Positions 43,013-54,093 of a stretch of DNA of 64,000 nt are shown piece by piece. Under the pieces are notes generated by a model, which was given only the letters and a program-made list of their open reading frames with translations, did not search any database and was not told where the DNA came from. The DNA lies in NCBI GenBank assembly GCA_943788895.1, contig CALSRZ010000003.1, positions 1 to 64,000 on the forward strand. The letters are read 5' to 3'. The translations under genes and the position numbers were made by a program. The first letter of the stretch is position 1. Each line of letters opens with the position of its first letter. This stretch comes from an uncultured Pseudomonadales bacterium. GTDB lineage: Bacteria > Pseudomonadota > Gammaproteobacteria > Pseudomonadales > Porticoccaceae.

Positions 43013-43130
43013 CATAGCTTCTGCATTCCCATTACTGATAAACCAGATAAACCGGAAACAGCTCTCTACTTTTATCTGAAGATTTATCAAAGTACGAATC
43101 CCTAAAACCACCGAGAACCAGAGCACTTTT

Positions 43131-44075
43131 ATGACCCCCGTAGAAAAACAGTTTCTTCAGCGCAACCAACTTCCCGACAGCTACCTCGACAGTGCCAACA
43201 AATGGTTTGCACCTCTAGTGGAAGATTTTAAGAAACCGGGTAAATCAGCCTTTATTATCGGTATCAATGGTACTCAGGGTTCGGGTAAATCGACCCTCGC
43301 TGACTATCTGTGCACCATGCTCGCTGAGCAGGGCCTGAAGACGGTTTCACTCTCGCTGGATGACTTTTACCTGACTCGCGCCGAGCGAAAAAACCTCGCT
43401 GCCACTGTCCATCCACTGCTAAAAACCCGCGGTGTGCCGGGCACCCATGATATAGCTCTGGCACTACAGACCATCGACAGCCTAAGAGAGGGATCTGGGC
43501 AGACATTGATTCCACGCTTTGATAAAAGTACCGACGACCGCCATTTGGATGCTGATTGCGATCTGGTTGATGGCGCTGTAGATGTGATTATTTTTGAAGG
43601 CTGGTGTGTAGGTGCCAAGCCACAGCCTGAAGAGGCTCTGGCGCAAGCGGTTAATAGCCTTGAACTGGAACGGGATGCCGATGGCAGCTGGCGCAACTTT
43701 GTCAACAATGCCTTGGCCAGAGATTACCAGCCGCTTTTCAACGGTATTGATAAGCTGATAATGCTCCGTGCGCCCTCTTTCGACACAGTATTTAACTGGC
43801 GTTTAGAACAGGAACAGAAAATGATTGCGCGCTTGGCTGAGCAGAGCGAAGCCGACCGTTCAGGGATTATGTCGGAAGCGCAGATTGCCGAGTTTATCGC
43901 TCATTACCAACGCATCACCGAATTTAGCCTTGCGGAGATGCCAGACCGTGCCGATTATCTCTTCCAGCTGGACTCGCGGCGACAGATTATTGAGTTATTC
44001 CAAACTCGGCTGTGCATAAATGAGTTTTGGTCTAGGATTATTTGCAATAGCTTTAAGGTTTTCATCTATAACTGA
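43131..44075 (+). CDS. D-glycerate 3-kinase-like P-loop kinase
   Basis: A 314-residue cytosolic kinase of the plant GLYK / YggC-like family. Walker A is IGINGTQGSGKSTLADYL. The family blocks SLDDFYLTRAERKNLA, LLKTRGVPGTHDIALA, IPRFDKSTDDRHLDADCDL and VIIFEGWCVG are all present, which favours glycerate kinase over uridine or pantothenate kinase. The predicted reaction phosphorylates D-glycerate. The last 30 residues (after LDSRRQI) are not conserved and might be an extension. It may share transcription with the next gene, 41 bases downstream. Confidence 0.75.
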   Translation: MTPVEKQFLQRNQLPDSYLDSANKWFAPLVEDFKKPGKSAFIIGINGTQGSGKSTLADYLCTMLAEQGLKTVSLSLDDFYLTRAERKNLAATVHPLLKTRGVPGTHDIALALQTIDSLREGSGQTLIPRFDKSTDDRHLDADCDLVDGAVDVIIFEGWCVGAKPQPEEALAQAVNSLELERDADGSWRNFVNNALARDYQPLFNGIDKLIMLRAPSFDTVFNWRLEQEQKMIARLAEQSEADRSGIMSEAQIAEFIAHYQRITEFSLAEMPDRADYLFQLDSRRQIIELFQTRLCINEFWSRIICNSFKVFIYN

Positions 44076-44116
44076 ATGAACGTTATAAAACCAAACTGGA
44101 GAATAGGAAGATCATC

Positions 44117-44497
44117 ATGGAATACAGCATCGCAATTATTCTGGTCGCACTACTGCAATTTATTTTCTTTACTGGCCGCACCGGTTTTAGCCGTGGAAAA
44201 TATGATATCAAGGCACCAAAGACTACAGGCAATGAGCGCTGGGAAAGAATCTACCGGATCCAGCAAAATACCATGGAACAGCTGGTGATATTTATTCCGG
44301 CGACGGTTATTTTCAGCCTGTATGTGAGCGAGACCTGGGTTTTACTGCCGGGAATTTTATTTGTTGTCGGCCGCCATATTTACTCGCGACTCTACCTGCA
44401 GAGCCCCGAAAATCGAGGCCCAGGCATGGTGTTGAGCCTGTTTAGCAATATTGCGCTTGGTGGTAGGCGGTTTAGTCGGTCTGTGCCTAAGCCTGTT

Positions 44498-44501
<4 letters not shown>
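44117..44501 (+). CDS. MAPEG-family membrane protein, one frameshift
   Basis: A membrane protein of about 128 residues in the MAPEG (eicosanoid/glutathione metabolism) superfamily. It has four hydrophobic segments and the family loop [20 protein letters not shown] followed by [10 protein letters not shown], then [19 protein letters not shown]. Near 44460 an extra G shifts the frame; without it the protein ends [17 protein letters not shown] with the stop at 44499-44501, as expected for the last membrane helix. As printed, the frame runs on to 44518. The corrected stop overlaps the purA stop, tail to tail. Confidence 0.82.
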
Positions 44502-45813
<1,312 letters not shown>

Positions 45814-45835
45814 TTACGCTGCCAAAACTGTCCGT

Positions 45836-47014
45836 TTAGGCGAGCTTTTGAATAACAAATTGACCCTCTACTTCTACAAGTAGACGATCACAATTTACTT
45901 CACTGTAGTCAATGTGCTGGCCTTCGAAACCCTGTACCACACGGTTGCCCTGGCTGCGCAACAGAGCGGTCTGCTCGGCTGCCTGAGGGTTTGCGCTATG
46001 GGGTACAAAGATGCCGGGCACAGAACTGTGGCCACTGACACTTTGGCTAACCAGTGACTTCAGATTAAATGCAAATCCTGTTGCGGGACGCGGGCGACCA
46101 AATGCTTCGCCAACGTGATCATAACGTCCACCATTTCCCAGTGCCTTGCCGTAACCCTGGACATAGGCGGCAAAAACAATACCGGTGTGATAGTGGTAAC
46201 CGGGCATTTCGCCCAGATCTAAATAAACACTGACATCTCGGTCGGCTATGGCTTCCACTACAGCTTCAAGCTGCGCTATAGCATCGAGTACAGGTTGCGG
46301 CGCACCGGCGAGTTTTTCTTTGGCGGCGGCCAGCACTTCGACACTACCGGTCAGACTGGGCAATATATTTAACCAGTTGGCCAGCTGTGGATCGCTGATA
46401 TTGCGCTCTATCCACTGGCTCAGCTCGCGGCTGGCCTTGCGCTGTAATAGTTCAAACAGTTGGGACTCTAAATCTTGATTGAGGTCGGCATCCGCCAACA
46501 GGCCGCGGAATATATCCACGTGGCCGAGATCTAGGTGCACATTTTTAACACCGGAGGTTTTTAAACTTTGCAGAAACAGTTCGATCACTTCGATATCGGC
46601 GGCCATAGTGGCTTCACCAAACAATTCGACACCCAGTGAAATTGGCGTGCGTGATTCCAGCGGGCCGCGCGGACGTGTATGCAGAACTGTGCCTGCATAA
46701 CAGAGTCGACTCGGACCTTCGCGGCGCAGGCTGTGGGCATCCATTCGGGCGGCCTGAGGTGTGATATCGGCACGAATGCCCATCATGCGACCACTGAGCT
46801 GGTCGGTAATACGGAATGTCATCAGGTCGAGATCGGAACCGGAACCGCTGAGCAGTGAATCGGTAAATTCAACCATTGGCGGGATTACCAGGTCGTAACC
46901 CCAGTTGTGATAGAGGTCGAGAAGTTGACGACGCAGATACTCTACTACCTGAGCGCGCTCTGGAAGCACCTCATCAACACCGTCTGGCAGTAACCAACGA
47001 TCTGCAATTGTCAT
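45836..47014 (-). CDS. hisZ: ATP phosphoribosyltransferase regulatory subunit HisZ
   Basis: A 392-residue class-II aminoacyl-tRNA-synthetase-like protein that activates short-form HisG in histidine synthesis and confers feedback control. Motifs: RWLLPDGVDEVLPERAQVVE, VIPPMVEFTDSLLSGSG, MGIRADITPQAARMDAH, RLCYAGTVLHTRPRGPLESR (the ligand-facing arm), and GRYDHVGEAFGRPRPATGFA. The position before purA and after hfl genes matches many gammaproteobacteria. The gene is complete. Confidence 0.95.
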   Translation of the reverse strand: MTIADRWLLPDGVDEVLPERAQVVEYLRRQLLDLYHNWGYDLVIPPMVEFTDSLLSGSGSDLDLMTFRITDQLSGRMMGIRADITPQAARMDAHSLRREGPSRLCYAGTVLHTRPRGPLESRTPISLGVELFGEATMAADIEVIELFLQSLKTSGVKNVHLDLGHVDIFRGLLADADLNQDLESQLFELLQRKASRELSQWIERNISDPQLANWLNILPSLTGSVEVLAAAKEKLAGAPQPVLDAIAQLEAVVEAIADRDVSVYLDLGEMPGYHYHTGIVFAAYVQGYGKALGNGGRYDHVGEAFGRPRPATGFAFNLKSLVSQSVSGHSSVPGIFVPHSANPQAAEQTALLRSQGNRVVQGFEGQHIDYSEVNCDRLLVEVEGQFVIQKLA

Positions 47015-47078
47015 GGTGGTCTTTAAACCTCTACCTGTAAAACCCTTTGACGCTGAGCGATATCCGCGGGGATATGTC

Positions 47079-47270
47079 TCAACGCAATAAAAATAATAAG
47101 CCGGCGCCAGCTAACATGCTAAAAAAGCCCACTGCGCGCATGGTTCTGTCGTCAACCGTGGCTAACAGCTGGACCATATTCCGCCATCTGGCTGGGGATA
47201 AAAAGGGGATTATCCCTTCTAACACTAGCATCAGGCAGATTGCTGTACCAATATCTTTAAGCACGACCAT
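47079..47270 (-). CDS. yjeT: DUF2065 (YjeT-like) membrane protein
   Basis: A 63-residue protein with two membrane helices (VVLKDIGTAICLMLVLEGII and AVGFFSMLAGAGLLFLLR) joined by PFLSPARWRNMVQLLATVDD, the YjeT/DUF2065 signature. Function unknown. The ATG at 47270 gives the family N-terminus; the frame is open further upstream to 47303 but would then cover the terminator. It sits between hflC and hisZ as in other gammaproteobacteria. Confidence 0.88.
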   Translation of the reverse strand: MVVLKDIGTAICLMLVLEGIIPFLSPARWRNMVQLLATVDDRTMRAVGFFSMLAGAGLLFLLR

Positions 47271-47300
47271 TAACCACAATAAGCATCCCCAAAATCGGCA

Positions 47301-47329
47301 CAAAAAAACCGGGGCGAACCCGGCTTTTT
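47301..47329 (-). terminator. intrinsic terminator after hflC
   Basis: On the minus strand, CCGGG-TTCGC-CCCGG is followed by TTTTTTT, giving a clear Rho-independent terminator 86 bases after the hflC stop. The plus strand also has CTTTTTG after the stem. Confidence 0.75.
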
Positions 47330-47355
47330 GGATTTTAACAAAGTGCTATCAATGT

Positions 47356-47385
47356 GTCAGAAATTTTTACATTAAAATTTCTGAC
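47356..47385. repeat. 12-bp perfect hairpin between hflC and its terminator
   Basis: GTCAGAAATTTT-TACATT-AAAATTTCTGAC. A second inverted repeat, AATAATCG / CGATTATT (about 47394-47419), overlaps the hflC stop. Together with the terminator they form three hairpins in a row, probably protecting the 3' end of the mRNA. Confidence 0.6.
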
Positions 47386-47414
47386 GATAGCCGAATAATC
47401 GACGCAGGCGCCGA

Positions 47415-48284
47415 TTATTTACCACTCTGCTTGTTCAGGTATTTAAAGAAATCACTGTCTGGCGCAATTAGCATCACATCGCCTTTGTTGGCAAAGGAGA
47501 GCTTGTAGGCATTCAAACTGCGCATAAACGAGTAAAACTCTGGATCCTGCTGATAGGCATCAGCATAGATACCTGCCGCTTCTGCATCTCCAGTACCGCG
47601 CAGTTGCTCGGCATCACGATAGGCGTTGGCCAGTTCGATGGTGCGTTCACGATCTGCAGAGGCGCGAATTCTCTCGGCTTTTTCCTTACCGGTTGATCGC
47701 AGTTCGCGAGCTTCTTTCTCTCGCTCGGCGGTCATACGGCGGAATACCTGGCTGCTGACTTCCTGAGGCAGGTCGATACGCTTAACTCGAATATCGACAA
47801 CTTCAATACCCAGACTGTCACGCACTGAGGCATTTAGCTCCGAGGTAATATCTTCCATCAGTGCATCGCGCTCACCAGAGACCACTTCGTGCAGGGTACG
47901 GGTACCAAACTGATTTCTCAGCCCGTTGTTAACACGATTGGCCAGACGGTTGTGAGCTACTGTCTCAACGCCACCAGTGGCCTTGTAGTAAGTCTCAACA
48001 TTGGCGATACGCCACTTGGCATAGGAATCTACAATCAAGCGCTTTTTCTCAACGGTAAAGAAGCTCGCTGGCTGTGCATCTACGGTGAGGATTCGCGCGT
48101 CAAATAAGCGCACATCATCGGCCAATGGCAGCTTCACGTGGATACCGGGCTGAATATCGGCTTCAACAAGCTTACCAAAACGCAGTTTTACACCGCGCTG
48201 AGTTTCGCTGACAACATACAATGTGCTGCTGGCGATAATCAAAAGAACCGCCAGAGTAATAACAGACTTTAATAAATTGCTCAT
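47415..48284 (-). CDS. hflC: FtsH protease modulator HflC
   Basis: A 289-residue SPFH/prohibitin-family protein with one N-terminal membrane anchor (SVITLAVLLIIASSTLYVVS) and a large periplasmic domain. Motifs: RGVKLRFGKLVEADIQPGIH, VDIRVKRIDLPQEVSSQVFR, MTAEREKEARELRSTGKEKA and DRERTIELANAYRDAEQLRG. With HflK it forms a cage around FtsH that limits its access to membrane substrates. It overlaps hflK by 4 bases. Confidence 0.97.
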   Translation of the reverse strand: MSNLLKSVITLAVLLIIASSTLYVVSETQRGVKLRFGKLVEADIQPGIHVKLPLADDVRLFDARILTVDAQPASFFTVEKKRLIVDSYAKWRIANVETYYKATGGVETVAHNRLANRVNNGLRNQFGTRTLHEVVSGERDALMEDITSELNASVRDSLGIEVVDIRVKRIDLPQEVSSQVFRRMTAEREKEARELRSTGKEKAERIRASADRERTIELANAYRDAEQLRGTGDAEAAGIYADAYQQDPEFYSFMRSLNAYKLSFANKGDVMLIAPDSDFFKYLNKQSGK

Positions 48285-49399
48285 CGTCTTCTCTCCGAAT
48301 TTGATTCTACGTTGCGCTGCAGTTTCTCAATAACCTGGTTAGAGATTCGATCAATCAGCTCTTCGCTGGTGGAGTCATCTCTAAGCTTGGTTTGACTGCC
48401 CTGCTGGATAAGTTTGTCGAGGGGCAGATAGAGCATATTGTTGCCGCTCTCTGCATCGACAAGGATCTTGGTGCTGTTGACCATGACCTGCTCAACTGCA
48501 TCCAGGTAGAGACGCTCACGGGTCACTTTTGGGGCTTTTTCGTACTCGGTGAGCAAGTTGACGAAGCGCTGGGCTTCACCCTCTGCCTTGGAAACTACCT
48601 GAGACTTATAACCCTCAGCTTCCTCGCGCATACGCTGAGCGGCACCACGGGCTTCAGGAATAATACCGTTGGAGTAGGACTGGGCTTCGTTGACCAGGCG
48701 CTCTAAATCTTCACGGGCTTTAATCACGTCATCGTAAGCCGACTTAACCTCGGTTGGCGGTCGCGCTTCTTCGATATTAATTTTTACCACGTTGATACCA
48801 CTGCGATAAATATTTAAATACTCTTGCAACTTCTCGGCTGTGCTCAGCGCTATTTGCTCACGGCCAGTAGAGATAACACCATCCAGACCTGTGCTACCTA
48901 CAACATGACGCAGGGCACTGTCAGTGGCGTGCTTAAGACTGATTTCCGGGTCGCGAATATTGAGTACAAAGGCTTTGGCATCGGCGATGTTGTATTGCAC
49001 AGTGAGTGATATCTCGACGATATTCTCATCCTGGGTAAGCATCAAACCACGGGCAGAGTACTGCCGCTCTTCGGTGACTCGAACAGTGGTCACTGAATCG
49101 ATCAACTTGGGGTTCCAGTGCAGACCAGAACCAACGGTATCGTGATATTTACCCAGTCGCAAAACTACTGCCTGCTCTTTTTCGTCAACCTGGTAGAAGC
49201 CCATCAGGCCCCACAGGATAATGACAACGACAAACACAACCGGCAACAGGCTTTTGCCCTCGGTGCCACCGGAACCGCCACCAAAGCCACTAAACTTTTT
49301 CTTCAGCGCATTCAGCGCCTCATCCAAATCTGGTGGGCCGTCATTGTTTCTGTTGCCGCCCCATGGGTCTTTACCGCCACCCGGTTCGTTCCAGGACAT
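48281..49399 (-). CDS. hflK: FtsH protease modulator HflK
   Basis: The larger partner of HflC, 372 residues. The Gly/Asn/Pro-rich cytosolic N-terminus (MSWNEPGGGKDPWGGNRNND) is typical. A membrane anchor (LLPVVFVVVIILWGLMGF) and the SPFH domain (QAVVLRLGKYHDTVGSGLHW, DENIVEISLTVQYNIADAKA) follow, then the long helix with AREDLERLVNEAQSYSNGII. The gene is complete. Gap of 112 bases to hflX, with no clear promoter. Confidence 0.97.
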   Translation of the reverse strand: MSWNEPGGGKDPWGGNRNNDGPPDLDEALNALKKKFSGFGGGSGGTEGKSLLPVVFVVVIILWGLMGFYQVDEKEQAVVLRLGKYHDTVGSGLHWNPKLIDSVTTVRVTEERQYSARGLMLTQDENIVEISLTVQYNIADAKAFVLNIRDPEISLKHATDSALRHVVGSTGLDGVISTGREQIALSTAEKLQEYLNIYRSGINVVKINIEEARPPTEVKSAYDDVIKAREDLERLVNEAQSYSNGIIPEARGAAQRMREEAEGYKSQVVSKAEGEAQRFVNLLTEYEKAPKVTRERLYLDAVEQVMVNSTKILVDAESGNNMLYLPLDKLIQQGSQTKLRDDSTSEELIDRISNQVIEKLQRNVESNSERRR

Positions 49400-49511
49400 A
49401 ATCTATCTCCAAAATAAGTAATATTAACCAGCTGCTGTGTTAGCTCTGGCGCAATTCTAAATCCTTTAACTTTAACTAGCTACTATCTAACCAGTGAATA
49501 ACTCTAACTAA

Positions 49512-50807
49512 TTACAATGCGACCAAATCTTCTAACTTCAACCCTGCCGCCTTGAGAAGACGGGAAAAGTCCATCTCCTGAAGTTTAACTTCTAAATTGA
49601 TGCAGCCGTTGTCATCAACCTGTTCACTTAAAACTGCTTTGTGGCTATACATTGCTGCTCGCAGTGCACCATGCTTGGGCAAAAGGTGCAGCGTCTTGTG
49701 TACCAGCTGACCCGGGAGGCGTTCGCTAACCGCCTGAAACAGCAGATCAAAGCCTTCGTCATTCAATGCCGAAAGCCACACCGCTACCGGCTGACCCTCG
49801 GCATTGCGTTCGATCCGCGACACAGAGTCCTCGAGCAGATCGATTTTGTTATACACCATCAATGTCGGCAATCGATGTGCATCAATCTCTTTGAGCACCT
49901 CTTCTACCCTTTTAATATTAGTCGCTCTATCCTCGGCTGCAGCATCAACCACATGCAGCAGTAGATCTGCATTGGCGGCCTCTTCCAGCGTGGCGCGGAA
50001 TGCATCGACCAAGCGGTGGGGAAGATGGCTGATAAAGCCTACGGTGTCGGCAAAGATAACCGGGCCTTTTTCGGCCACATCGACTTTGCGCATAGTTGGA
50101 TCCAGGGTTGCAAACAGCTGGTCGGCGACATAAACATCGGCCTCAGTCAGCTTGTTAAACAGCGTGGATTTACCCGCATTGGTATAGCCGACCAAGGAGA
50201 CCGCTGGAATCTCAGCGCGATCTCTGGCTCGGCGACCCTGGGCGCGCTGCTTGCGCACTTTTAACAGGCGCGCCTGAATTGATTTGATCCGATCTCGGAC
50301 CATACGTCGATCCGACTCAAGCTGGGTTTCACCTGGTCCGCGCAGACCAATACCACCCTTCTGACGCTCGAGGTGGGTCCAGCCGCGAATCAGTCTCGAG
50401 GAGAGGTGCTGCAACTGCGCCAGTTCAACCTGCAGCTTACCTTCATGGGTACGCGCCCGCTGGGCAAAGATATCGAGAATTAAACCTGTGCGATCGAGAA
50501 CCCGACATTTTAATTCGGCTTCAATATTGCGCTCTTGGCTGGGAGAGAGATTGTGGTTAAAGATAACCAGCTCGGCATCGCTGCTTTTAACCGCTGAGCA
50601 AATTTCGTCAAGTTTGCCGGTGCCGACAAAAAACTTGGCGTGAGGTGCCGAGCGCGATCCAGTGAGAAACTCAACTGGATCACCCCCTGCAGATATCACT
50701 AACTCTTCAAATTCGCGTGGATCTTCAGGTTCCGACTCGCTATTCAGTTTTAAGTGAACAAGAACCGCTCTTTCGCCAAAATCTGGCCGTTCAAAGAATA
50801 GTGACAC
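49512..50807 (-). CDS. hflX: ribosome-associated GTPase HflX
   Basis: A 431-residue GTPase that splits stalled or heat-damaged 70S ribosomes. The N-terminal HflX domain has SAGGDPVEFLTGSR and VFDR-like (VLDRTGLILDIFAQRARTHE); the coiled linker GPGETQLESDRRMVRDRI is followed by G1 LVGYTNAGKSTLFNKLT, G3 DTVGFISHLP and G4 YNKIDLL. It lies 10 bases downstream of hfq, so co-transcribed. Confidence 0.97.
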   Translation of the reverse strand: MSLFFERPDFGERAVLVHLKLNSESEPEDPREFEELVISAGGDPVEFLTGSRSAPHAKFFVGTGKLDEICSAVKSSDAELVIFNHNLSPSQERNIEAELKCRVLDRTGLILDIFAQRARTHEGKLQVELAQLQHLSSRLIRGWTHLERQKGGIGLRGPGETQLESDRRMVRDRIKSIQARLLKVRKQRAQGRRARDRAEIPAVSLVGYTNAGKSTLFNKLTEADVYVADQLFATLDPTMRKVDVAEKGPVIFADTVGFISHLPHRLVDAFRATLEEAANADLLLHVVDAAAEDRATNIKRVEEVLKEIDAHRLPTLMVYNKIDLLEDSVSRIERNAEGQPVAVWLSALNDEGFDLLFQAVSERLPGQLVHKTLHLLPKHGALRAAMYSHKAVLSEQVDDNGCINLEVKLQEMDFSRLLKAAGLKLEDLVAL

Positions 50808-50817
50808 TTAGTGTTTC

Positions 50818-51108
50818 TTAATAATCGTCGTCAGAGAAATTTCCGTTATCGAAACCACCCTGAGGATCGCCTGAAGATGCACTGGCACCAGACGCTGGAA
50901 GTTTGACTGCGCGGGAAGGCACAATCGTTGAAATTGCGTGTTTGTAAACCATCTGGCTCACGGTGTTTTTTAGCAGTACAACAAACTGATCAAATGATTC
51001 TACCTGTCCTTGTAGCTTAATGCCGTTAACTAGAAAAATGGATACTGGAACACGTTCTTTTCTTAAGACATTAAGAAAAGGGTCTTGTAAATTGTGCCCT
51101 TTTGACAT
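50818..51108 (-). CDS. hfq: RNA chaperone Hfq
   Basis: A 96-residue Sm-like hexameric RNA chaperone for small RNA regulation. The Sm1 motif is present ([20 protein letters not shown] and [18 protein letters not shown]), as is Sm2 ([11 protein letters not shown]). The C-terminal tail ends in acidic residues (NFSDDDY), as in forms that autoinhibit the rim. It sits between miaA and hflX, the conserved order. Confidence 0.98.
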   Translation of the reverse strand: MSKGHNLQDPFLNVLRKERVPVSIFLVNGIKLQGQVESFDQFVVLLKNTVSQMVYKHAISTIVPSRAVKLPASGASASSGDPQGGFDNGNFSDDDY

Positions 51109-51191
51109 TTATACTTCTCCTTTAAATACTCAAACAACGTTGCAATTTTGCAACAAAAAAAACGCAGGTCAAAATCGACCTACAACTAATA

Positions 51192-52199
51192 TTAACCTTC
51201 CCTGTTCTTAACGTATATGGGCGCATCAGAAAGCTTTTTCAAGGCCAACGGCAACATTCTATCAACTGAAAGGAATTCTGTCTCAGTATCCGTTTGAATT
51301 TCGCAGCTTCCCGGCCAGTTTCGCAACCAGGTAATCTGTCTTTTCGCCAGCTGGCGAGTTGCTGCTATGGCTTTCTCGACCGCCTCATCCAGGCTGCACT
51401 GGCCATCCAGATACTGCCAAAGCTGTCGATAACCCACCGAGCGAATCGCCGGCAGAATCGCCGTGCAGGTCGCCGCGCTGATAGAGCGCCATCACCTCAG
51501 CTTCAAAACCCTGACTCCATCATCGATTTAAATCTATCTTCTATACGCTGATGGATGAGCTTGCGGTTCACTGGCATCAACGCCAATTGCTTGATCGCAT
51601 ATTTTTCCGAAATAGCGCCAATATTTTCTTCACACCGCAGTGTCGACATGGGTACACCGCTAACCAGATAGACTTCCAGAGCACGCTGGATACGCTGGGA
51701 ATGATTGGGGTGCAACCCGGCGGCAGTGTCCGGATCAACTGCCTGCAGCTGTTTGTAGACAGCGGGCCAGCCTTCAGCTGTCCGCCTGCTGCTGAATCTG
51801 GTCGCGGATTTCAGGATTGGCCTCGGGCATTTTCGACAGGCCTTCGAGCAGCACTTTAAAATAGAGCATGGTGCCGCCGACTAACAATGGGATATTTCCA
51901 CGGGAGGTAATCTCTGCCATCACGCGGGTCGCATCGGCGAGAAAATCTGCCGCTGAATAGGCATCCAGCGGATCGCGAATATCAATTAAATGATGGGGAG
52001 CTTTTTCAAGGGTCGCGCGATCCGGTTTGGCGCTACCTATATCCAGCTGGCGATAGACCTGCGCCGAGTCGACATTGATTAACTCCACCGGAAAATGATC
52101 CTGCAGGGCAATCGCCAGATCGGTTTTACCGCTGGCAGTTGGTCCCATGACAAATATTGCAGGCGGTTTTTCAGAGACTGCCACTAGTTTATCGCCCAC
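51192..52199 (-). CDS. miaA: tRNA dimethylallyltransferase MiaA, two frameshifts
   Basis: Adds the dimethylallyl group at A37 of UNN-decoding tRNAs. The first frame has [17 protein letters not shown] (P-loop), [19 protein letters not shown] and [19 protein letters not shown]. After a shift near 51785 the middle reads [20 protein letters not shown] and [17 protein letters not shown]. After a second shift near 51460 (an extra T in GATTCTG) it reads [16 protein letters not shown] and [17 protein letters not shown]. Joined, about 335 residues, slightly long because the start at 52199 adds a few; MGP at residue 18 is an alternative core start. Both shifts look like single-base sequence errors. It overlaps mutL by 11 bases. 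Confidence 0.93.
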
Positions 52200-54015
52200 G
52201 CAAAAACAGTTTATCTAACTGGTCGAGGGTCATCTGAGACCAGGTGGGTCGGCCGTGGTTGCACTGGCCACTTCTCTCCGTGGCTTCCATATCCCGAAGC
52301 AGGCCATTCATTTCCGGAATGGTTAGCTTGCGGTTGGCGCGCACTGAACCATGACAGGCCATGGTCGAGAGTATTTCATTGATATGATCTCTAATTCGCT
52401 CTGAGGTACCGTGCTCGAGCAGATCTGAGAGGACATCGCGCAGCAGAGCTTCAACTTCTGAGCCACGCAGTATTGCCGGTATCTGACGCACGATAATACT
52501 TTCAGCGGCGGCGCGCTCAATGGTAAATCCAAGCTTGGTGAAAATAGCATTGTTCTGCTCGGCAGCATCGGCCTCGCGCTGACTGACCGCCAAACTCTCC
52601 GGGACTAATAGTGGCTGGGAAACAAGTCCCTGATCATCAAAGTCACGCTTCATGCGCTCATAGGTAATTCGCTCATGGGCCGCGTGCATATCGACAACTA
52701 TTAATCCCTCGCTGTTTTCCGCGAGAATATAGATACCTTTAAGCTGGGCTATGGCATAGCCCAGAGGCGGAACATCCTGCTCAGCATTAAAGTCCAGCGG
52801 TGTTTCCGGAAGACTGGCCTGATCAGTGGAGTAAAGGCTCTGGTAGGCGGCCATCGGGGCCGCAGCACCATGGCTTGACGGGCGATGATCGGAAAACTGC
52901 ATGGAAGGCTGCCACTGACTGTTCTGCTGAAGAGCCTGCTGATCTGACTGCGGAGAAAACGGCTGCCCGGAATTACCAGGAATAGAAGAATCATTGGACT
53001 GCAGATGATCTTGGGGCCGATCTTCAGCCAACGCTTTCTTGATGGTCGACGAAATAAAACTATGAATCGAGCCACTCTCGCGAAAGCGCACCTCATGCTT
53101 GGTGGGATGCACATTGACATCCACATCTGCCGGCGTGATTTCCAGAAACAGCACATAGGCCGGATGCCGCCCATGGTAGAGAACATCTTGATAGGCCTGA
53201 CGCACCGCGTGGGAAACTACCTTGTCACGTATGGATCGACCATTGACAAAGAAGTGCTGTAGATCTGCCTGACTGCGGGAAAAGGTTGGCAGCCCAATCC
53301 AGCCCCAGAGACGCAGGCCGTGGCGGTCGTTGTCGACATACAGTGCCTGCTCCATAAAAGGTGCGCCGCAGATATCCGCAACCCGTTTCTCCTGCTCCAA
53401 CTGGGTAGCTGCAGGTCGCAAGCTGAGTTGAGCGCGCTGGTTATGCCGCAGATTAAAGGCGACATCGAAACGGCTTAGGGCAAGTTTTTTAATACTCTCA
53501 TCAATGCGGTTGTATTCGGTTTTTTCGGTGCGCAAAAACTTGCGTCGCGCCGGGGTATTAAAGAACAGATCGCGAACTTCGACACTGGTGCCCACAGGAT
53601 GAGAGGCTGGCTGGATATCAACTTCCATATCACGCCCTTCAGAGACCGCTTTCCAAGCTTTGTCCTGACCATGATTGGAGGTCAGGCTCAGTCGCGATAC
53701 AGAGGCGATACTGGCCAGGGCCTCACCGCGAAAGCCCAGTGAGGAGACCGCTTCGAGATCTTCGAGATTGCCAATCTTGCTGGTTGCATGACGGCTTAGC
53801 GCCAGAGGTAGATCGTCTTCGGCAATACCACAGCCATCGTCACGAATTCTAATGAGCTTTACGCCACCCTGCTCTATATCTATATCGATACTCTGGGCGC
53901 CAGCATCCAGACTGTTCTCAACCAGCTCTTTGAGTACTGAAGCGGGACGCTCAACCACTTCACCCGCAGCAATCTGATTGGCCAATTGCGGACTGAGAAC
54001 CTGGATAACGGACAT
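52189..54015 (-). CDS. mutL: DNA mismatch repair protein MutL
   Basis: A 608-residue matchmaker protein of mismatch repair. The GHKL ATPase domain has [34 protein letters not shown] and RDDGCGI, plus [11 protein letters not shown] and [10 protein letters not shown] proline/glutamine-rich linker (about 330-415) leads to the C-terminal dimer domain with [12 protein letters not shown], the DQHA(X)2E(X)4E type endonuclease motif, [12 protein letters not shown] and CNHGRPTW. This implies a MutH-independent, self-nicking MutL as in pseudomonads. Overlaps miaA by 11 bases. Confidence 0.97.
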   Translation of the reverse strand: MSVIQVLSPQLANQIAAGEVVERPASVLKELVENSLDAGAQSIDIDIEQGGVKLIRIRDDGCGIAEDDLPLALSRHATSKIGNLEDLEAVSSLGFRGEALASIASVSRLSLTSNHGQDKAWKAVSEGRDMEVDIQPASHPVGTSVEVRDLFFNTPARRKFLRTEKTEYNRIDESIKKLALSRFDVAFNLRHNQRAQLSLRPAATQLEQEKRVADICGAPFMEQALYVDNDRHGLRLWGWIGLPTFSRSQADLQHFFVNGRSIRDKVVSHAVRQAYQDVLYHGRHPAYVLFLEITPADVDVNVHPTKHEVRFRESGSIHSFISSTIKKALAEDRPQDHLQSNDSSIPGNSGQPFSPQSDQQALQQNSQWQPSMQFSDHRPSSHGAAAPMAAYQSLYSTDQASLPETPLDFNAEQDVPPLGYAIAQLKGIYILAENSEGLIVVDMHAAHERITYERMKRDFDDQGLVSQPLLVPESLAVSQREADAAEQNNAIFTKLGFTIERAAAESIIVRQIPAILRGSEVEALLRDVLSDLLEHGTSERIRDHINEILSTMACHGSVRANRKLTIPEMNGLLRDMEATERSGQCNHGRPTWSQMTLDQLDKLFLRGR

Positions 54016-54093
54016 AAGGGGTGACCTTTTATTTACTGTTTAGCTGTTTTTGACGATATTTAAGTGCGCTTTCTTTACCTGCCTCACCTGTAC

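Noticed and set aside
49430-49511. Another stop-codon tandem repeat between hflX and hflK
   Set aside because: Several TAGTTA-like words occur but without a regular period, so no repeat unit can be defined.
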